The translations under genes were made by a program, and so were the position numbers. From Tianweitania sp. UT-5YL-CI-8 (GTDB lineage: Bacteria > Pseudomonadota > Alphaproteobacteria > Rhizobiales > Rhizobiaceae), in the NCBI RefSeq assembly GCF_030010215.1, contig NZ_JASCRR010000011.1, positions 1 through 64,000 on the forward strand: a stretch of DNA of 64,000 nucleotides, written 5' to 3'. A model generated the notes under the pieces. It worked only from the letters and a program-made list of their open reading frames with translations, did not search any database and had not been told where the DNA came from. Positions 1 to 8,508 of the stretch are shown one piece after another (the first letter of the stretch is position 1; the number at the start of each line of letters is the position of its first letter).

Positions 1-202
1 AAACGATCAATGGTCTCTACAAGGCAGAGGTCATCCATCGGCGAGGACCGTGGCGAAACTTCGAAGCCGTGGAGTTCGCTACACTTGAAGGGGTCGACTG
101 GTTCAAAAACCGTCGCCTCCTCGAGCCATCGGAAACATACCTCCAGCCGAGGCCGGCGAACGATATTACGCCATGCTGGACGCACCGGCCGTGGCCGCAT
201 AA
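1..202 (+). mobile_element. IS3-family transposase (OrfB) C-terminal remnant
   Basis: The frame starting before base 8 reads the conserved end of an IS3 OrfB integrase: INGLYKAEVIHRRGPW, then EFATLEGVDWFKNRRLLEP. After that proline one base is missing. The next frame carries the normal ending (GNIPPAEAGERYYAMLDAP...) and stops with TAA at 200-202. The element is cut by the window edge and frameshifted, so it is inactive if the base call is right. The catalytic DDE residues lie outside the window or are lost. It is joined almost directly to the ISL3 remnant that follows, which shows repeated insertion and decay at this spot. Confidence 0.8.
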
Positions 203-234
203 CTTAAACGAAATGGCCGCCGGCAAACCCGGCG

Positions 235-805
235 CGGTTCAGTCTCTGGAGAATTGGCTGTCCTGGCTCGATGCCCAATGGCAACAAGGCGAACGCAATG
301 CATCAGCGCTTTGGCGCGAGATGCGTGGCAAGGGCTTTCGTGGGCGCAGTGGCGTCGTATCAGAATGGACAAGGCGGCGGCGCCTCGCCGAGAAGGCAAA
401 CCAGAACGCACTTGCCCGCACACCGTCGGCGAGAATCATCGCCAGGCTGATGACGCTGGAGCGTAACGATCTATCCAAATCCGACGCGATACTGGTCGCC
501 GCAATCGAGAGTAACGTTCCCGACCTTGCGGTCGCGCGAACCGTGGTCGCGGACTTCCAACAAATGATAAAGCTAAGGCCGTCGGAAAACTCGATGGCTG
601 GCTTCAATGCGCCGGCACCAGCCTCGTCGCCTCATTCGCGAATGGGATCAGGAAGGATATCGATGCCGTCCAAAACGCAATCTCCTCTCCTTGGTCAAAC
701 GGACAAACCGAAGGTCAGATAACGAAACTCAAACTGATTAAACGGCAAATGTACGGACGAGTTGAGATCGACCTGCTTCAGGCGAGATTGATCGGCGCAG
801 GTTGA
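235..805 (+). mobile_element. ISL3-family transposase C-terminal remnant, frameshifted
   Basis: The translation from about base 235 contains the linker typical of ISL3 transposases (ALWREMRGKGFRGRSGVVSEW, then RTPSARIIARLMT). A frameshift near 585-592 moves the rest to another frame, where the conserved ISL3 ending appears: LDGWLQ, SSPWSNGQTEGQ, KLKLIKRQMYGR, stopping at TGA 803-805. The glutamate of the NGQ.EG motif is the usual last catalytic acid. No start and no terminal inverted repeat are visible. The upstream part is missing, replaced by the IS3 piece, so this is a fossil and not a working element. Confidence 0.75.
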
Positions 806-1142
806 CATGAGCCTTCAGCAAATGTGCGTCAGACCCCTTCTTCCATGCCAAATCACACTCTGGCGCTAACTCAGCAAATCACCAGCCTTTGCACCGACCG
901 GCTTCCGAACCTTTCGTCGGAGTTGATGCACTGACCGTGGCCGAGGTCGCGAATAGCCGCGAAGGACCGAGATCGTTCGAAGCGCGCGTTTTGCTATGAG
1001 TTCGCGCAGGCCCCAAGGTCTGCTTGATGGGGCGCTTTACCCTTGTCGCGCAAACGCGCGGCGAAGGCGGCGTGATCCAGGCAGGCGTCCATCGCGAACA
1101 AAGCCATCCATCTGCCCGATGAAGATTTCCAGTTTGCCCCGC
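806..1142. other. Non-coding stretch between IS remnants and the iclR promoter
   Basis: No convincing gene is seen. The short open frames on both strands lack ribosome sites and recognisable motifs. Near 1000-1110 on the minus strand, short fragments read vaguely like the end of an IS110-type transposase, but this is too weak to call. Given the neighbours, decayed mobile DNA is the likeliest content. Confidence 0.4.
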
Positions 1143-1171
1143 TTGACGCATCAGCACGCGGGAGCTAGCAT
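1143..1171 (+). promoter_or_regulatory. Candidate sigma70-type promoter of the iclR-hyuAB operon
   Basis: TTGACG (1143-1148) and TAGCAT (1166-1171) are separated by 17 bases. They sit just upstream of the IclR-type palindrome at 1189-1205 and of the strong ribosome site at 1211-1217. Transcription would begin near 1178, placing the palindrome just downstream of the start site. The -10 box is a poor match, so this is a prediction. Confidence 0.4.
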
Positions 1172-1188
1172 CATAAATATAAAACGAT

Positions 1189-1205
1189 GTTTCATTAAAT
1201 GAAAC
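1189..1205. promoter_or_regulatory. Perfect palindrome, candidate IclR-family operator
   Basis: GTTTCATT-A-AATGAAAC is a perfect 8-bp inverted repeat around one central base. Its size and GTTTC/GAAAC form are typical of IclR-family operators. It lies between the candidate promoter and the ribosome site of the iclR gene, so it is most simply read as the autoregulatory site. An ATG inside it (1199) is in frame with iclR but is a poorer start than GTG 1223. Confidence 0.55.
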
Positions 1206-1222
1206 GCATGAAGGAGGACAGG

Positions 1223-2002
1223 GTGGAGAATTCGGCGAAGGAACCGGGAGGGACGAGCACACTCGATCTGGCCTTACGCCTGATCGATTATCTCGCGACC
1301 CAAAACCAGCCGCTCACCCTCGCTCAAATTGCAAAGGCGTTCGGCGCCTCCAAGGCAACGGTCTATCGCCATCTCGTGACCCTTCAGCGCCATGGCCTGG
1401 TGCGGCAGGACGCGGATACAAGCCGCTACGAGCCCGGCATCAAGCTGCTGATGCTCGGCGAAAGCGTGCGTGCCCGCTTCGACGTCGCCACCATCGGCCG
1501 GCAGGAGGCCGAGCAACTCGGCGCGGCGACCGGCCAGGCGGTGACCATCTGCCGGCTGATTGACTGGAAACTCGTGGTTCTGGATCTTCTGCATGGCCGC
1601 ACGGTCATCGAATTTGGCACCCGCCCGGGCACGGAACTGTCGATCCATTCCTCGGCGCACGGCAAGATTTGGCTGGCCTACAGCGGACCTGAGCTTTTCG
1701 ATCACGTCGTCTCGCAGCCCATGAAGCAATGGGCGCCGCGCACGATCACCCGAGCGGAACGGCTGCGCGAAGAGATCGCACTCGTTCGCGAGCGCGGCTG
1801 GGCCGCGGCTCCGGACGAGTTGATCACGGCGGTCAACGCGCTCGCCGCGCCGATCTTCAATCACCACAACGATATCGTCGGCTCCGTCGCGATCGTCGGT
1901 GCGACGCAATTCATTCCGGAACCACCGAATCCGGAGCAGATAGAGGTGGTCCTCGCCACGGCGCACAGGATCTCCGAACGACTTGGATGGAGGAATACGT
2001 AA
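1223..2002 (+). CDS. IclR-family transcriptional regulator
   Basis: This 259-residue protein has the IclR layout. An N-terminal winged helix-turn-helix (LTLAQIAKAFGASKATVYRHLVTLQRHGLV) is followed by the IclR effector domain, with the usual PGTELSIHSSAHGKIWLA segment and a C-terminal GSVAIVG strand. I place the start at GTG 1223 because AAGGAGG (1211-1217) lies five bases upstream. The in-frame ATG at 1199 sits inside the operator-like palindrome and has no ribosome site. The stop is directly followed by the hyuA start at 2003, so regulator and pathway genes are co-transcribed. It probably controls its own operon in response to the transported or CoA-activated substrate. Confidence 0.9.
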   Translation: MENSAKEPGGTSTLDLALRLIDYLATQNQPLTLAQIAKAFGASKATVYRHLVTLQRHGLVRQDADTSRYEPGIKLLMLGESVRARFDVATIGRQEAEQLGAATGQAVTICRLIDWKLVVLDLLHGRTVIEFGTRPGTELSIHSSAHGKIWLAYSGPELFDHVVSQPMKQWAPRTITRAERLREEIALVRERGWAAAPDELITAVNALAAPIFNHHNDIVGSVAIVGATQFIPEPPNPEQIEVVLATAHRISERLGWRNT

Positions 2003-4075
2003 ATGACCTATTCGCTGGCGGTCGACATCGGTGGCACCTTCACCGACATCGTTCTGCGCAATTCCGATGGCCGCCTCACCGTCGACAAGACGCTGACCAC
2101 CCATGAAGACCTGCTGAAGGGCTTCTTCGGCGGCGTCAATTCCGTTCTGTCCCACGCCGGCATTTCATCCGACGCGGTGGATGGCGTCGTGGTCCATGCA
2201 ACCACCGTCGTCACCAACGCTCTGATCGAGCGCAAGGGGCCGGCCACGGCGCTGGTCGTCACCGAAGGCTTTCGCGACGTCCTGTCGATCCGCAACGAGC
2301 ATCGCTACGACATGTACGATCCGCAGATCGAGTTCCCCGAGCCGCTGGTGCCCGAACATCTGACGTTCGGCATTGCGGAGCGGACGCTCGCCGACGGCAC
2401 GGTTCTGGTGAAGCCCTCCGAGACCGACATTGCCGCGCTGGCGAAACAGATCCGCGAAAGCGGCGCGCAATCGGTCGCCATCTGCTTCCTCAACAGCTTC
2501 ATCAATGCCGAGAACGAGGCCCTGGTGGCCGGCGAGCTGGCCCGGCATCTGAACGATATCTTCATCTGCACCTCGTCGGACGTGGCGCCGCAGATTCGCG
2601 AATATCAGCGCGCCTCGACGGCGACGGTGAACGCCTACACTATGCCGATCTCGCAGCCCTATCTGCGCCGCCTCAGCGACAGGCTGCGCTCGGAAGGCTT
2701 TTCCAACACGCCTTTGATCATGCTGAGCTCCGGCGGGGTCGTCGGCGCGGAAACGGCCGGGCGCAATCCCGTGCGCATGATCGAGAGCGGCCCGGCAGCG
2801 GGCGCGCTCGCCGCCTGCCACTATGCCGAGGTGCTCGGCATAGACCGCCTGATGTCCTTCGACATGGGCGGTACAACGGCCAAGGCCTGCCTCATTGAAA
2901 ACCGCACGCCGCTGATCACCGGCCTGTTCGAGGTGGACCGCCGCTATCGCTTCAAGGAAGGCAGCGGCTTGCCGGTAACCGTGCCATCGATCGACCTGAT
3001 CGAGATCGGCGCGGGCGGCGGTTCCATTGCCCATGTCGACGACCTCGGCCTGCTCAAGGTCGGCCCCGAAAGCGCCGGCTCCAATCCGGGCCCAGCCTGC
3101 TACGGCCGCGGCGGCACGCATGCCACAGTCACCGATGCGGATCTGGTGCTCGGCCTGATCGATGCCGAAAACTTCCTCGGTGGCGATATGCAACTCGACA
3201 GGCCGGCCGCCGACCGCGCCATGCAGGCGCTGGGCGACAAGCTCGGCGCTTCTGGCGTACAGGCGGCGCGCGGCATCTACCGCGTCGTCACCGAAGCCAT
3301 GGCCTCGGCGGCTCGTGCCCATGCCACCGATCGCGGCGTCGACTATCGCGGCCTGCCGCTTTTCGCCTTTGGCGGCGCCGGTCCCTTGCATGCCTGCGGC
3401 GTCGCCGAACTGCTGCAGAGCTCGTCCGTCATCGTGCCGCCACGCTCCAGCGTGCTCTCGGCTTTCGGCACGCTGGTGACGCCGCTGCGGCTCGATCTGG
3501 TGCGCTCCGATCTGGTGCGCCTCGACAATATAGACTGGGGCCGCGTCGAAAAGGTCATCGGGGAGATGGAGAAGGAGGGTCGCACGGCCCTGTTGGAAGC
3601 CGGCTGCGCAGCGGCTGACATCGAGATCCATGTCGGCGCGGACATGCGCTATTTCGGCCAGCAGCACGAAGTCACCGTCACCTTCGACGCCGATCCGCGT
3701 ACATCGCGCGACACGGAGGCGTTGGCTGACCTTTTCGGCGAGAATTACAAGACGCTTTACGGCGTCAATCCAAACCACGTTCCGGTCGAGATCGTCTCCT
3801 GGCGCATCGTCGTCAACGGTCCAGCAATCCGCTTCCACCCCGCCGGCCAGCCGGGCAGCGCGCAAGGCGAGCCTAAGCGCCATCGTCCGGTCCATGCCTG
3901 GCAGGACGACGAACTGGTACCGGTCTACGACCGCAAGGCGCTCGCCGTCGGCCAGATCGTGAATGGCCCGCTGATTATCGAGGAACGCGAGACCACGACC
4001 GCCATACCGCCGAACTGGGTCGCTACCATCGACCATCTCGGCTGCATCGTCGCCACCAAGAAGACGGCCAACTGA
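2003..4075 (+). CDS. hyuA: Hydantoinase A / 5-oxoprolinase-like ATP-dependent subunit (HyuA family)
   Basis: The 690-residue product has the full HyuA architecture. An N-terminal hydantoinase/oxoprolinase domain opens with DIGGTFTDIVLRN, and a second ATPase-like domain carries FDMGGTTAKACLIE near residue 285. Both are phosphate-binding motifs of the actin/ASKHA fold. The family includes N-methylhydantoinases, 5-oxoprolinases, caprolactamases and the ATP-binding subunits of acetone and acetophenone carboxylases. It is paired with HyuB, six to twelve bases downstream. The presence of a CoA ligase and thiolase in the same operon makes a ketone-carboxylase-like role as plausible as lactam or hydantoin opening. 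Substrate specificity cannot be read from the sequence. Confidence 0.88.
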   Translation: MTYSLAVDIGGTFTDIVLRNSDGRLTVDKTLTTHEDLLKGFFGGVNSVLSHAGISSDAVDGVVVHATTVVTNALIERKGPATALVVTEGFRDVLSIRNEHRYDMYDPQIEFPEPLVPEHLTFGIAERTLADGTVLVKPSETDIAALAKQIRESGAQSVAICFLNSFINAENEALVAGELARHLNDIFICTSSDVAPQIREYQRASTATVNAYTMPISQPYLRRLSDRLRSEGFSNTPLIMLSSGGVVGAETAGRNPVRMIESGPAAGALAACHYAEVLGIDRLMSFDMGGTTAKACLIENRTPLITGLFEVDRRYRFKEGSGLPVTVPSIDLIEIGAGGGSIAHVDDLGLLKVGPESAGSNPGPACYGRGGTHATVTDADLVLGLIDAENFLGGDMQLDRPAADRAMQALGDKLGASGVQAARGIYRVVTEAMASAARAHATDRGVDYRGLPLFAFGGAGPLHACGVAELLQSSSVIVPPRSSVLSAFGTLVTPLRLDLVRSDLVRLDNIDWGRVEKVIGEMEKEGRTALLEAGCAAADIEIHVGADMRYFGQQHEVTVTFDADPRTSRDTEALADLFGENYKTLYGVNPNHVPVEIVSWRIVVNGPAIRFHPAGQPGSAQGEPKRHRPVHAWQDDELVPVYDRKALAVGQIVNGPLIIEERETTTAIPPNWVATIDHLGCIVATKKTAN

Positions 4076-4086
4076 GGAGCATGACC

Positions 4087-5634
4087 ATGGACGGCGTCGA
4101 ACTCGAGATTCTCTGGTCGAACATCATCGGCATCGTGACCGAGCGGGCGAAGGCCCTGCAACGTATCGCCTTCTCGCCCATCGTGCGCGAAGCTGGCGAC
4201 CTGGCCTGCGCCCTCTTCGACCAGCGCGGCCGCATGGTCGCGCAGGCCAATACCGGCACGCCGGGCCATATCAATTCGCTGGCCTTTGCCGGCGGCCACC
4301 TGGTGAAGGAATTCGCCGGCCGCTGCGAACCGGGCGACGTTCTCATCACCAACGACCCCTGGCTGTCGGCCGGCCACTTTTTCGACATCACCATCCTGAC
4401 GCCGATCTTCAACGGCGAGCGGCTGATCGCCTATATCGGCTCGACCATCCACCACACGGATATCGGCGGCTACGGCATCGGAGCCGGCGCCCGCGACGTG
4501 CATGAGGAAGGTCTCTGGATTCCGCCGCTGAAGCTTTACGAGCGCGGCGTCGCCAATCCCGTTCTGGCCGCGATGATCCGCCGCAATGTGCGCACCCCAG
4601 ACGCCGTCTTCGGCGACCTGTCGGCGCAGGTGTCGAGCGGTCAGGCGGCTGCTGAACACCTGATCAACCTTTGCGAGCGACAGGGCGTGGACGACATCGA
4701 GATGCTCTCCGACGAGATCATCCAGCGCTCGGAAGACGCGACGCGCGCCGCGATTCGCAAGCTGACACCCGGCACCTATCACGGCGAATCAAGTTTCGAC
4801 GTTCCGGGCGGCGAGGTCATCACGCTGAAAACGGCCGTGACGGTGGATGCAGAATGCGGCAGCATTATCGTCGACTTCGACGGCTCCTCGAAGCAGACCA
4901 CCACCGGCATCAATGTGGTGCTGAACTACACCCACGCCTATTCGACCTTTGCGATCCGCTCCTGCCTCAACCCCGACTTGCCGAACAATTACGGCAGCCT
5001 CGCGCCGATCGAGATCCGGGCGCCGAAGGGTTCGATCATCAACTGCGAATATCCAGCGCCGGTGAACGCGCGCCATGTAGTCGGCATGTATGTGCCGATG
5101 CCGATCCTCAAAGCGCTGCACCAGGTCATCCCAAACCAGGTGCTGGCCGAAGGCTCGGGCGCCGTCTGGACGATCCAGATCCAGGGCAAGAACGCCGCCG
5201 GCCAGAACTTCACCTCGTCCATGTTCAACTATTCCGGCGGCATGGGTGCGCGCGCCGAAAAGACCGGCCCGAGCGCCACCTGCTACCCGACCGGCGTCGC
5301 GGCCGTGCCGATCGAGATTCTCGAGGCGGCCATGCCCATCGTCTTCGACAAAAAGGAGCTGCGGCGCGGATCGGGCGGCAAGGGTCGCATGCAGGGCGGA
5401 GATGGCCAGTCCATCGGCTTCCACATGCGCACCGACCAGCCTTGGCTCCTGAACGCCGTACCGAGCCGGCTCCTCAAAGGGCCGGACGGCATCGGCGGCG
5501 GCGAGCCGGGGGCAGCGGGTCAATTCCTCGTCAACGGCGCGTCCGTCAGCGAGGCAAAGAAGCTCACAATGCAGCCGGACGACCGGGTCCTTCTTGAGAC
5601 ACCAGGGGGCGGAGGCTTCGGCAAACCGATCTAA
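4087..5634 (+). CDS. hyuB: Hydantoinase B / oxoprolinase-like subunit (HyuB family)
   Basis: This is the partner of HyuA, about 515 residues and full length. Family features include the early ERAKALQRIAFSPIVREAGD segment, FDQRGRMVAQ, PGDVLITNDPW, and the C-terminal glycine-rich TPGGGGFGKP. In acetophenone carboxylase and caprolactamase the equivalent subunit holds the metal site and acts on the substrate activated by the ATPase subunit. Two starts are possible. ATG 4081 lies one base from GAGGAG (4074-4079), whereas ATG 4087 is seven bases from it, so I prefer 4087. The downstream importer gene begins 48 bases after the stop. Confidence 0.87.
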   Translation: MDGVELEILWSNIIGIVTERAKALQRIAFSPIVREAGDLACALFDQRGRMVAQANTGTPGHINSLAFAGGHLVKEFAGRCEPGDVLITNDPWLSAGHFFDITILTPIFNGERLIAYIGSTIHHTDIGGYGIGAGARDVHEEGLWIPPLKLYERGVANPVLAAMIRRNVRTPDAVFGDLSAQVSSGQAAAEHLINLCERQGVDDIEMLSDEIIQRSEDATRAAIRKLTPGTYHGESSFDVPGGEVITLKTAVTVDAECGSIIVDFDGSSKQTTTGINVVLNYTHAYSTFAIRSCLNPDLPNNYGSLAPIEIRAPKGSIINCEYPAPVNARHVVGMYVPMPILKALHQVIPNQVLAEGSGAVWTIQIQGKNAAGQNFTSSMFNYSGGMGARAEKTGPSATCYPTGVAAVPIEILEAAMPIVFDKKELRRGSGGKGRMQGGDGQSIGFHMRTDQPWLLNAVPSRLLKGPDGIGGGEPGAAGQFLVNGASVSEAKKLTMQPDDRVLLETPGGGGFGKPI

Positions 5635-5682
5635 GAGTTCGAGCAGACAGTCGTTTTTTCATCTGAACGTGGGAGGAAGTTC

Positions 5683-6813
5683 ATGTTCCAAGCTAAACAC
5701 CAATTCATCGCCGGCCTCGTCGCCGCGCTCGCTTTTGTGGGTGCCGCCCAGGCCCAGGAGACCTACAAGATCGGCATTTCGGCAGGCCTGACGGGCTATG
5801 CCGCGACCGTCGACCGTGCCTGGAGCGACGGCGTGCAAACCGCCGTCGACGTGCTCAACGAAAAGGGCGGCGTCATGGGGCGCAAGCTCGAGGTCGTCAT
5901 TGAGGACAACCGTTCCAACCCGCAGGAAGCCGTCACCGTCTATCGCAAGATGGTCAGCTCCGACCAGGTCAACCTGTTTTCGAGCGGCTGCGTCTCAGCC
6001 GGCAATGCGGCGGCCGCCCCTATGGTCGCCAAGTCCGAGATCCCGATGATCCTCTGCTCGATCCTGCCGAAGGACGCCGAGTGGGCCTTTACCACCCTGC
6101 CGCCAGCCGGCTTCGAGATCGAGAAGCGCTTCGAATATCTGCGCGACAAGACCCAGATCCGCAAGGTCGGCGTGCTGCACGACCCGACCCCCTATGCACT
6201 GCTCCAGAAGGACGTCGCCCAGAAGGTCGCCGCGAAATACGGCATCGAAGTCGTGTCCACCGAAGCCTACAAGCAGGAAGATGCCGACCTCAGCGTCCAG
6301 TTGTCCAAGATGCAGTCGGCCGGCGCCGGCGCGGTCATGAAAATTGGCCTGGGCGGCACGACGCTGACGGCGGCCAAGAACCTGAAGCAGCTCGACTCTC
6401 CCATGCTCTTGCTCACCAGCCTTGAAGACCTCGCCGTCTTCAAGCCCGTGGCCGAAGTGCTCGGCGACAAGTTCTTCTTCGTAGCTTCCCCATCGCAGGT
6501 CTTCGAGGCCTATCCGGACGGTCCGTTGAAAACCGCCATCGGCCAGTTCCTCGATCCATGGAAGAAGAAGTTCGGCGACCGCGACCCCAACTGGGCCTCG
6601 CGCGGCTGGGACAGCGTCATGTTGGCCGCCAAAGCCATCGAGACCGGCAAGTCCTTCGAGGGCCAGGCTGTGCGCGAAAACCTCGAAAAGATCACCGGCT
6701 TCCAGGGCACGACCGGCGTCTATGACATGTCGCCGACACAGCACCAGGGCATTTCCAGCAACCCCTTCGTGGTCGCCCAGATCATCGAAGGCCAGGTCAG
6801 GATCGCCCAATGA
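5683..6813 (+). CDS. ABC transporter substrate-binding protein, branched-chain amino acid (LivK) type
   Basis: A 376-residue periplasmic binding protein. The N-terminal signal peptide ends at AQA-QE around residue 24 and is followed by the type I binding fold (TYKIGISAGLTGYAA, NEKGGVMGRKLEVVIEDNRSNP). It has the length and motifs of LivK/urea/aromatic-acid binders of the HAAT family. GGAGG stands before the ATG. It is the first gene of a complete importer (genes to 10147) embedded in the HyuAB operon, so it probably captures the compound metabolised by HyuAB or a precursor. Its end overlaps the livF-like start by ATGA. Confidence 0.88.
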   Translation: MFQAKHQFIAGLVAALAFVGAAQAQETYKIGISAGLTGYAATVDRAWSDGVQTAVDVLNEKGGVMGRKLEVVIEDNRSNPQEAVTVYRKMVSSDQVNLFSSGCVSAGNAAAAPMVAKSEIPMILCSILPKDAEWAFTTLPPAGFEIEKRFEYLRDKTQIRKVGVLHDPTPYALLQKDVAQKVAAKYGIEVVSTEAYKQEDADLSVQLSKMQSAGAGAVMKIGLGGTTLTAAKNLKQLDSPMLLLTSLEDLAVFKPVAEVLGDKFFFVASPSQVFEAYPDGPLKTAIGQFLDPWKKKFGDRDPNWASRGWDSVMLAAKAIETGKSFEGQAVRENLEKITGFQGTTGVYDMSPTQHQGISSNPFVVAQIIEGQVRIAQ

Positions 6814-7547
6814 CAGCCGCCGGCACGCTTGAGGTGGCGCCACCGGTCCTCGATGTCCGGGGGCTGACCGCCCGCTACGGCCACGTCGAGGCGCTGAGGG
6901 GCGTCAACCTCACGGCAGGACGCGGCGAACTCGTCGCCGTGCTCGGTCCGAACGGGGCGGGCAAGTCCACCCTGTTGCGTGCCATCATGGGCCTCATTCC
7001 CAATCAGGGTGAGGTCCGGTTTCTCGACAAGAGCCTGCCGCGCCGCGATCCTGCCGGCGCGGCCAACAAGGGTGTGGTGCTCGTTCCCGAAGGCCGCGGC
7101 ATTTTCGGGCCGATGACGGTGCTCGAGAACCTGGAGCTCGGCGCCTTCGCCATCGGCCGCGACAAGGCCGAGATCGAACGCCGCCTTAACCGCGTCTTCG
7201 AGCTTTTCCCACGCGTCAAGGAGCGCCTGAAGCAAGTGGCCGGTTCCATGTCGGGCGGTGAACAGCAGATGGTCGCCGTCGGCCGCGCCATGATGTCGGA
7301 TCCCAAGGTGCTGCTGCTCGACGAGCCGTCACTCGGCCTTGCGCCCCGCGTCACAGGCGAAATCCTCGACACACTCGGCGCGCTCAGCGCAAGCGGGTTG
7401 CCCGTGGTGCTGGTGGAACAGAAGGCGCCTCTGGCGCTCAAACTCGCCTGCCGCGCCTATCTTCTCTCCCTCGGACGCATCGTCGCCACGATCAATCCCC
7501 GCGAGGTGAAATCCCATGACGAACTCGCCCAGTATTACTTCGCCTGA
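6810..7547 (+). CDS. ABC transporter ATPase, LivF type
   Basis: A 245-residue ATPase with Walker A (GPNGAGKST, near residue 45), signature SGGEQQ (near 147) and Walker B LLLDEPSLGL (near 167). The long inter-motif segment PEGRGIFGPMTVLENLELGA is characteristic of LivF rather than LivG. The start overlaps the binding-protein stop (ATGA). It powers uptake together with the LivG-type ATPase encoded two genes later. Its last 32 bases overlap the permease gene, whose ribosome site lies within this gene. Confidence 0.92.
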   Translation: MTAAGTLEVAPPVLDVRGLTARYGHVEALRGVNLTAGRGELVAVLGPNGAGKSTLLRAIMGLIPNQGEVRFLDKSLPRRDPAGAANKGVVLVPEGRGIFGPMTVLENLELGAFAIGRDKAEIERRLNRVFELFPRVKERLKQVAGSMSGGEQQMVAVGRAMMSDPKVLLLDEPSLGLAPRVTGEILDTLGALSASGLPVVLVEQKAPLALKLACRAYLLSLGRIVATINPREVKSHDELAQYYFA

Positions 7548-8508
7548 GGCGCACGGCCTCGCCCGGCCCCGCACGCGCCATTTCGGCTCTGCCGCCGTTT
7601 GGGTCCTGTCGGCTGCCATCATCGGCTATGCGCTGGTGTTCGGCGGCTATATGGCGACGATCGTCGCCTTCGCGCTGATCTATGCCGTCTTCGTCTCCGG
7701 CCTCAATGTCTTCATGGGCCTGACCGCGCAGGTATCCTTCGGCCAAAGCGCGTTCGCAGCGATCGGCGGCTATACGTCCGCGGTGCTCACCACGACTTAT
7801 GAATGGGCGCCTCTGCCTGGGATGGTCGCCGGCCTCGTCTTCGCGCTGGTCGCTGCCTTTCTGATCGGCTTTCCGACGCTGCGCCTCAAGGGTCACTATC
7901 TCGCCATGGCGACGCTCGCCATCGGCCTCATCACCTATGAAATCGCGGTCGAATGGGAATCGGTGACGCAGGGATATCTGGGCATTTCCGGTATTCCGCC
8001 GCTGGGCATCGGCCCCTTCGAGGCCGTCAGCGATCGGGCGATCCTCGCCGTGCTATCCGTCATCGTCGTCATCCTCGCCTTCGCCGTCACCCGCATCCGC
8101 CGCTCGCGGCTCGGCCGCGCTTTCTCGGCCGTGGCGGGCAGCGAGGAAGCGGCGAGTGCCCTCGGCATCAATGTCTCACGCTACAAGCTCGTCTCCTTCC
8201 TCATCGCCGCCGCTATCGCCTCTTTGTCCGGCTCGCTCTTCGTGCATGTGGTCGGCTATGTCAGCCCGGAAGTCTTCGGCCTGCACATGGTCATCCTCGC
8301 CTTCACCATGGTTTATATCGGCGGGCTCGGCACCGTCGCGGGGCCGCTGATCGGCGCGCTGATCATCAGCATCTTGCCGGAGGTTTTCCGGGGCATGAAG
8401 GACTATCAGGACCTCGCTTACGGTGTGACGATGATCCTCATCCTGATCTATGCGCCCAAGGGCATCGCCGGCGTTGCCGACGCGCTCGATGCCCGGAGGT
8501 CGGCATGA
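7516..8508 (+). CDS. ABC transporter permease, LivM type
   Basis: A 330-residue inner-membrane permease with eight or so hydrophobic helices and the LivM hallmarks GLTAQVSFGQSAFAAIGGYTSAVL and FTMVYIGGLGTVAGPLIGALI. The start at 7516 overlaps the LivF gene by 32 bases. It is supported by GAGGTG seven bases upstream, and no better internal start is apparent before the first helix. Translational coupling with the upstream gene is likely. The end overlaps the LivG-type gene by ATGA. Confidence 0.9.
   Translation: MTNSPSITSPEAHGLARPRTRHFGSAAVWVLSAAIIGYALVFGGYMATIVAFALIYAVFVSGLNVFMGLTAQVSFGQSAFAAIGGYTSAVLTTTYEWAPLPGMVAGLVFALVAAFLIGFPTLRLKGHYLAMATLAIGLITYEIAVEWESVTQGYLGISGIPPLGIGPFEAVSDRAILAVLSVIVVILAFAVTRIRRSRLGRAFSAVAGSEEAASALGINVSRYKLVSFLIAAAIASLSGSLFVHVVGYVSPEVFGLHMVILAFTMVYIGGLGTVAGPLIGALIISILPEVFRGMKDYQDLAYGVTMILILIYAPKGIAGVADALDARRSA

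Noticed and set aside
1199-1222. ATG 1199 as the start of the IclR gene
   Set aside because: It lies within the perfect palindrome and has no ribosome site, while GTG 1223 is five bases after AAGGAGG.
879-1262. 127-residue minus-strand open frame and IS110-like scraps near 1000-1110
   Set aside because: No ribosome site, odd composition, overlap with the iclR promoter; similarity to IS110 ends is only a few residues.
2165-4036. 623-residue minus-strand open frame
   Set aside because: It mirrors hyuA, which has clear motifs. Long antisense frames are common in GC-rich genes, and this one has no recognisable domain.
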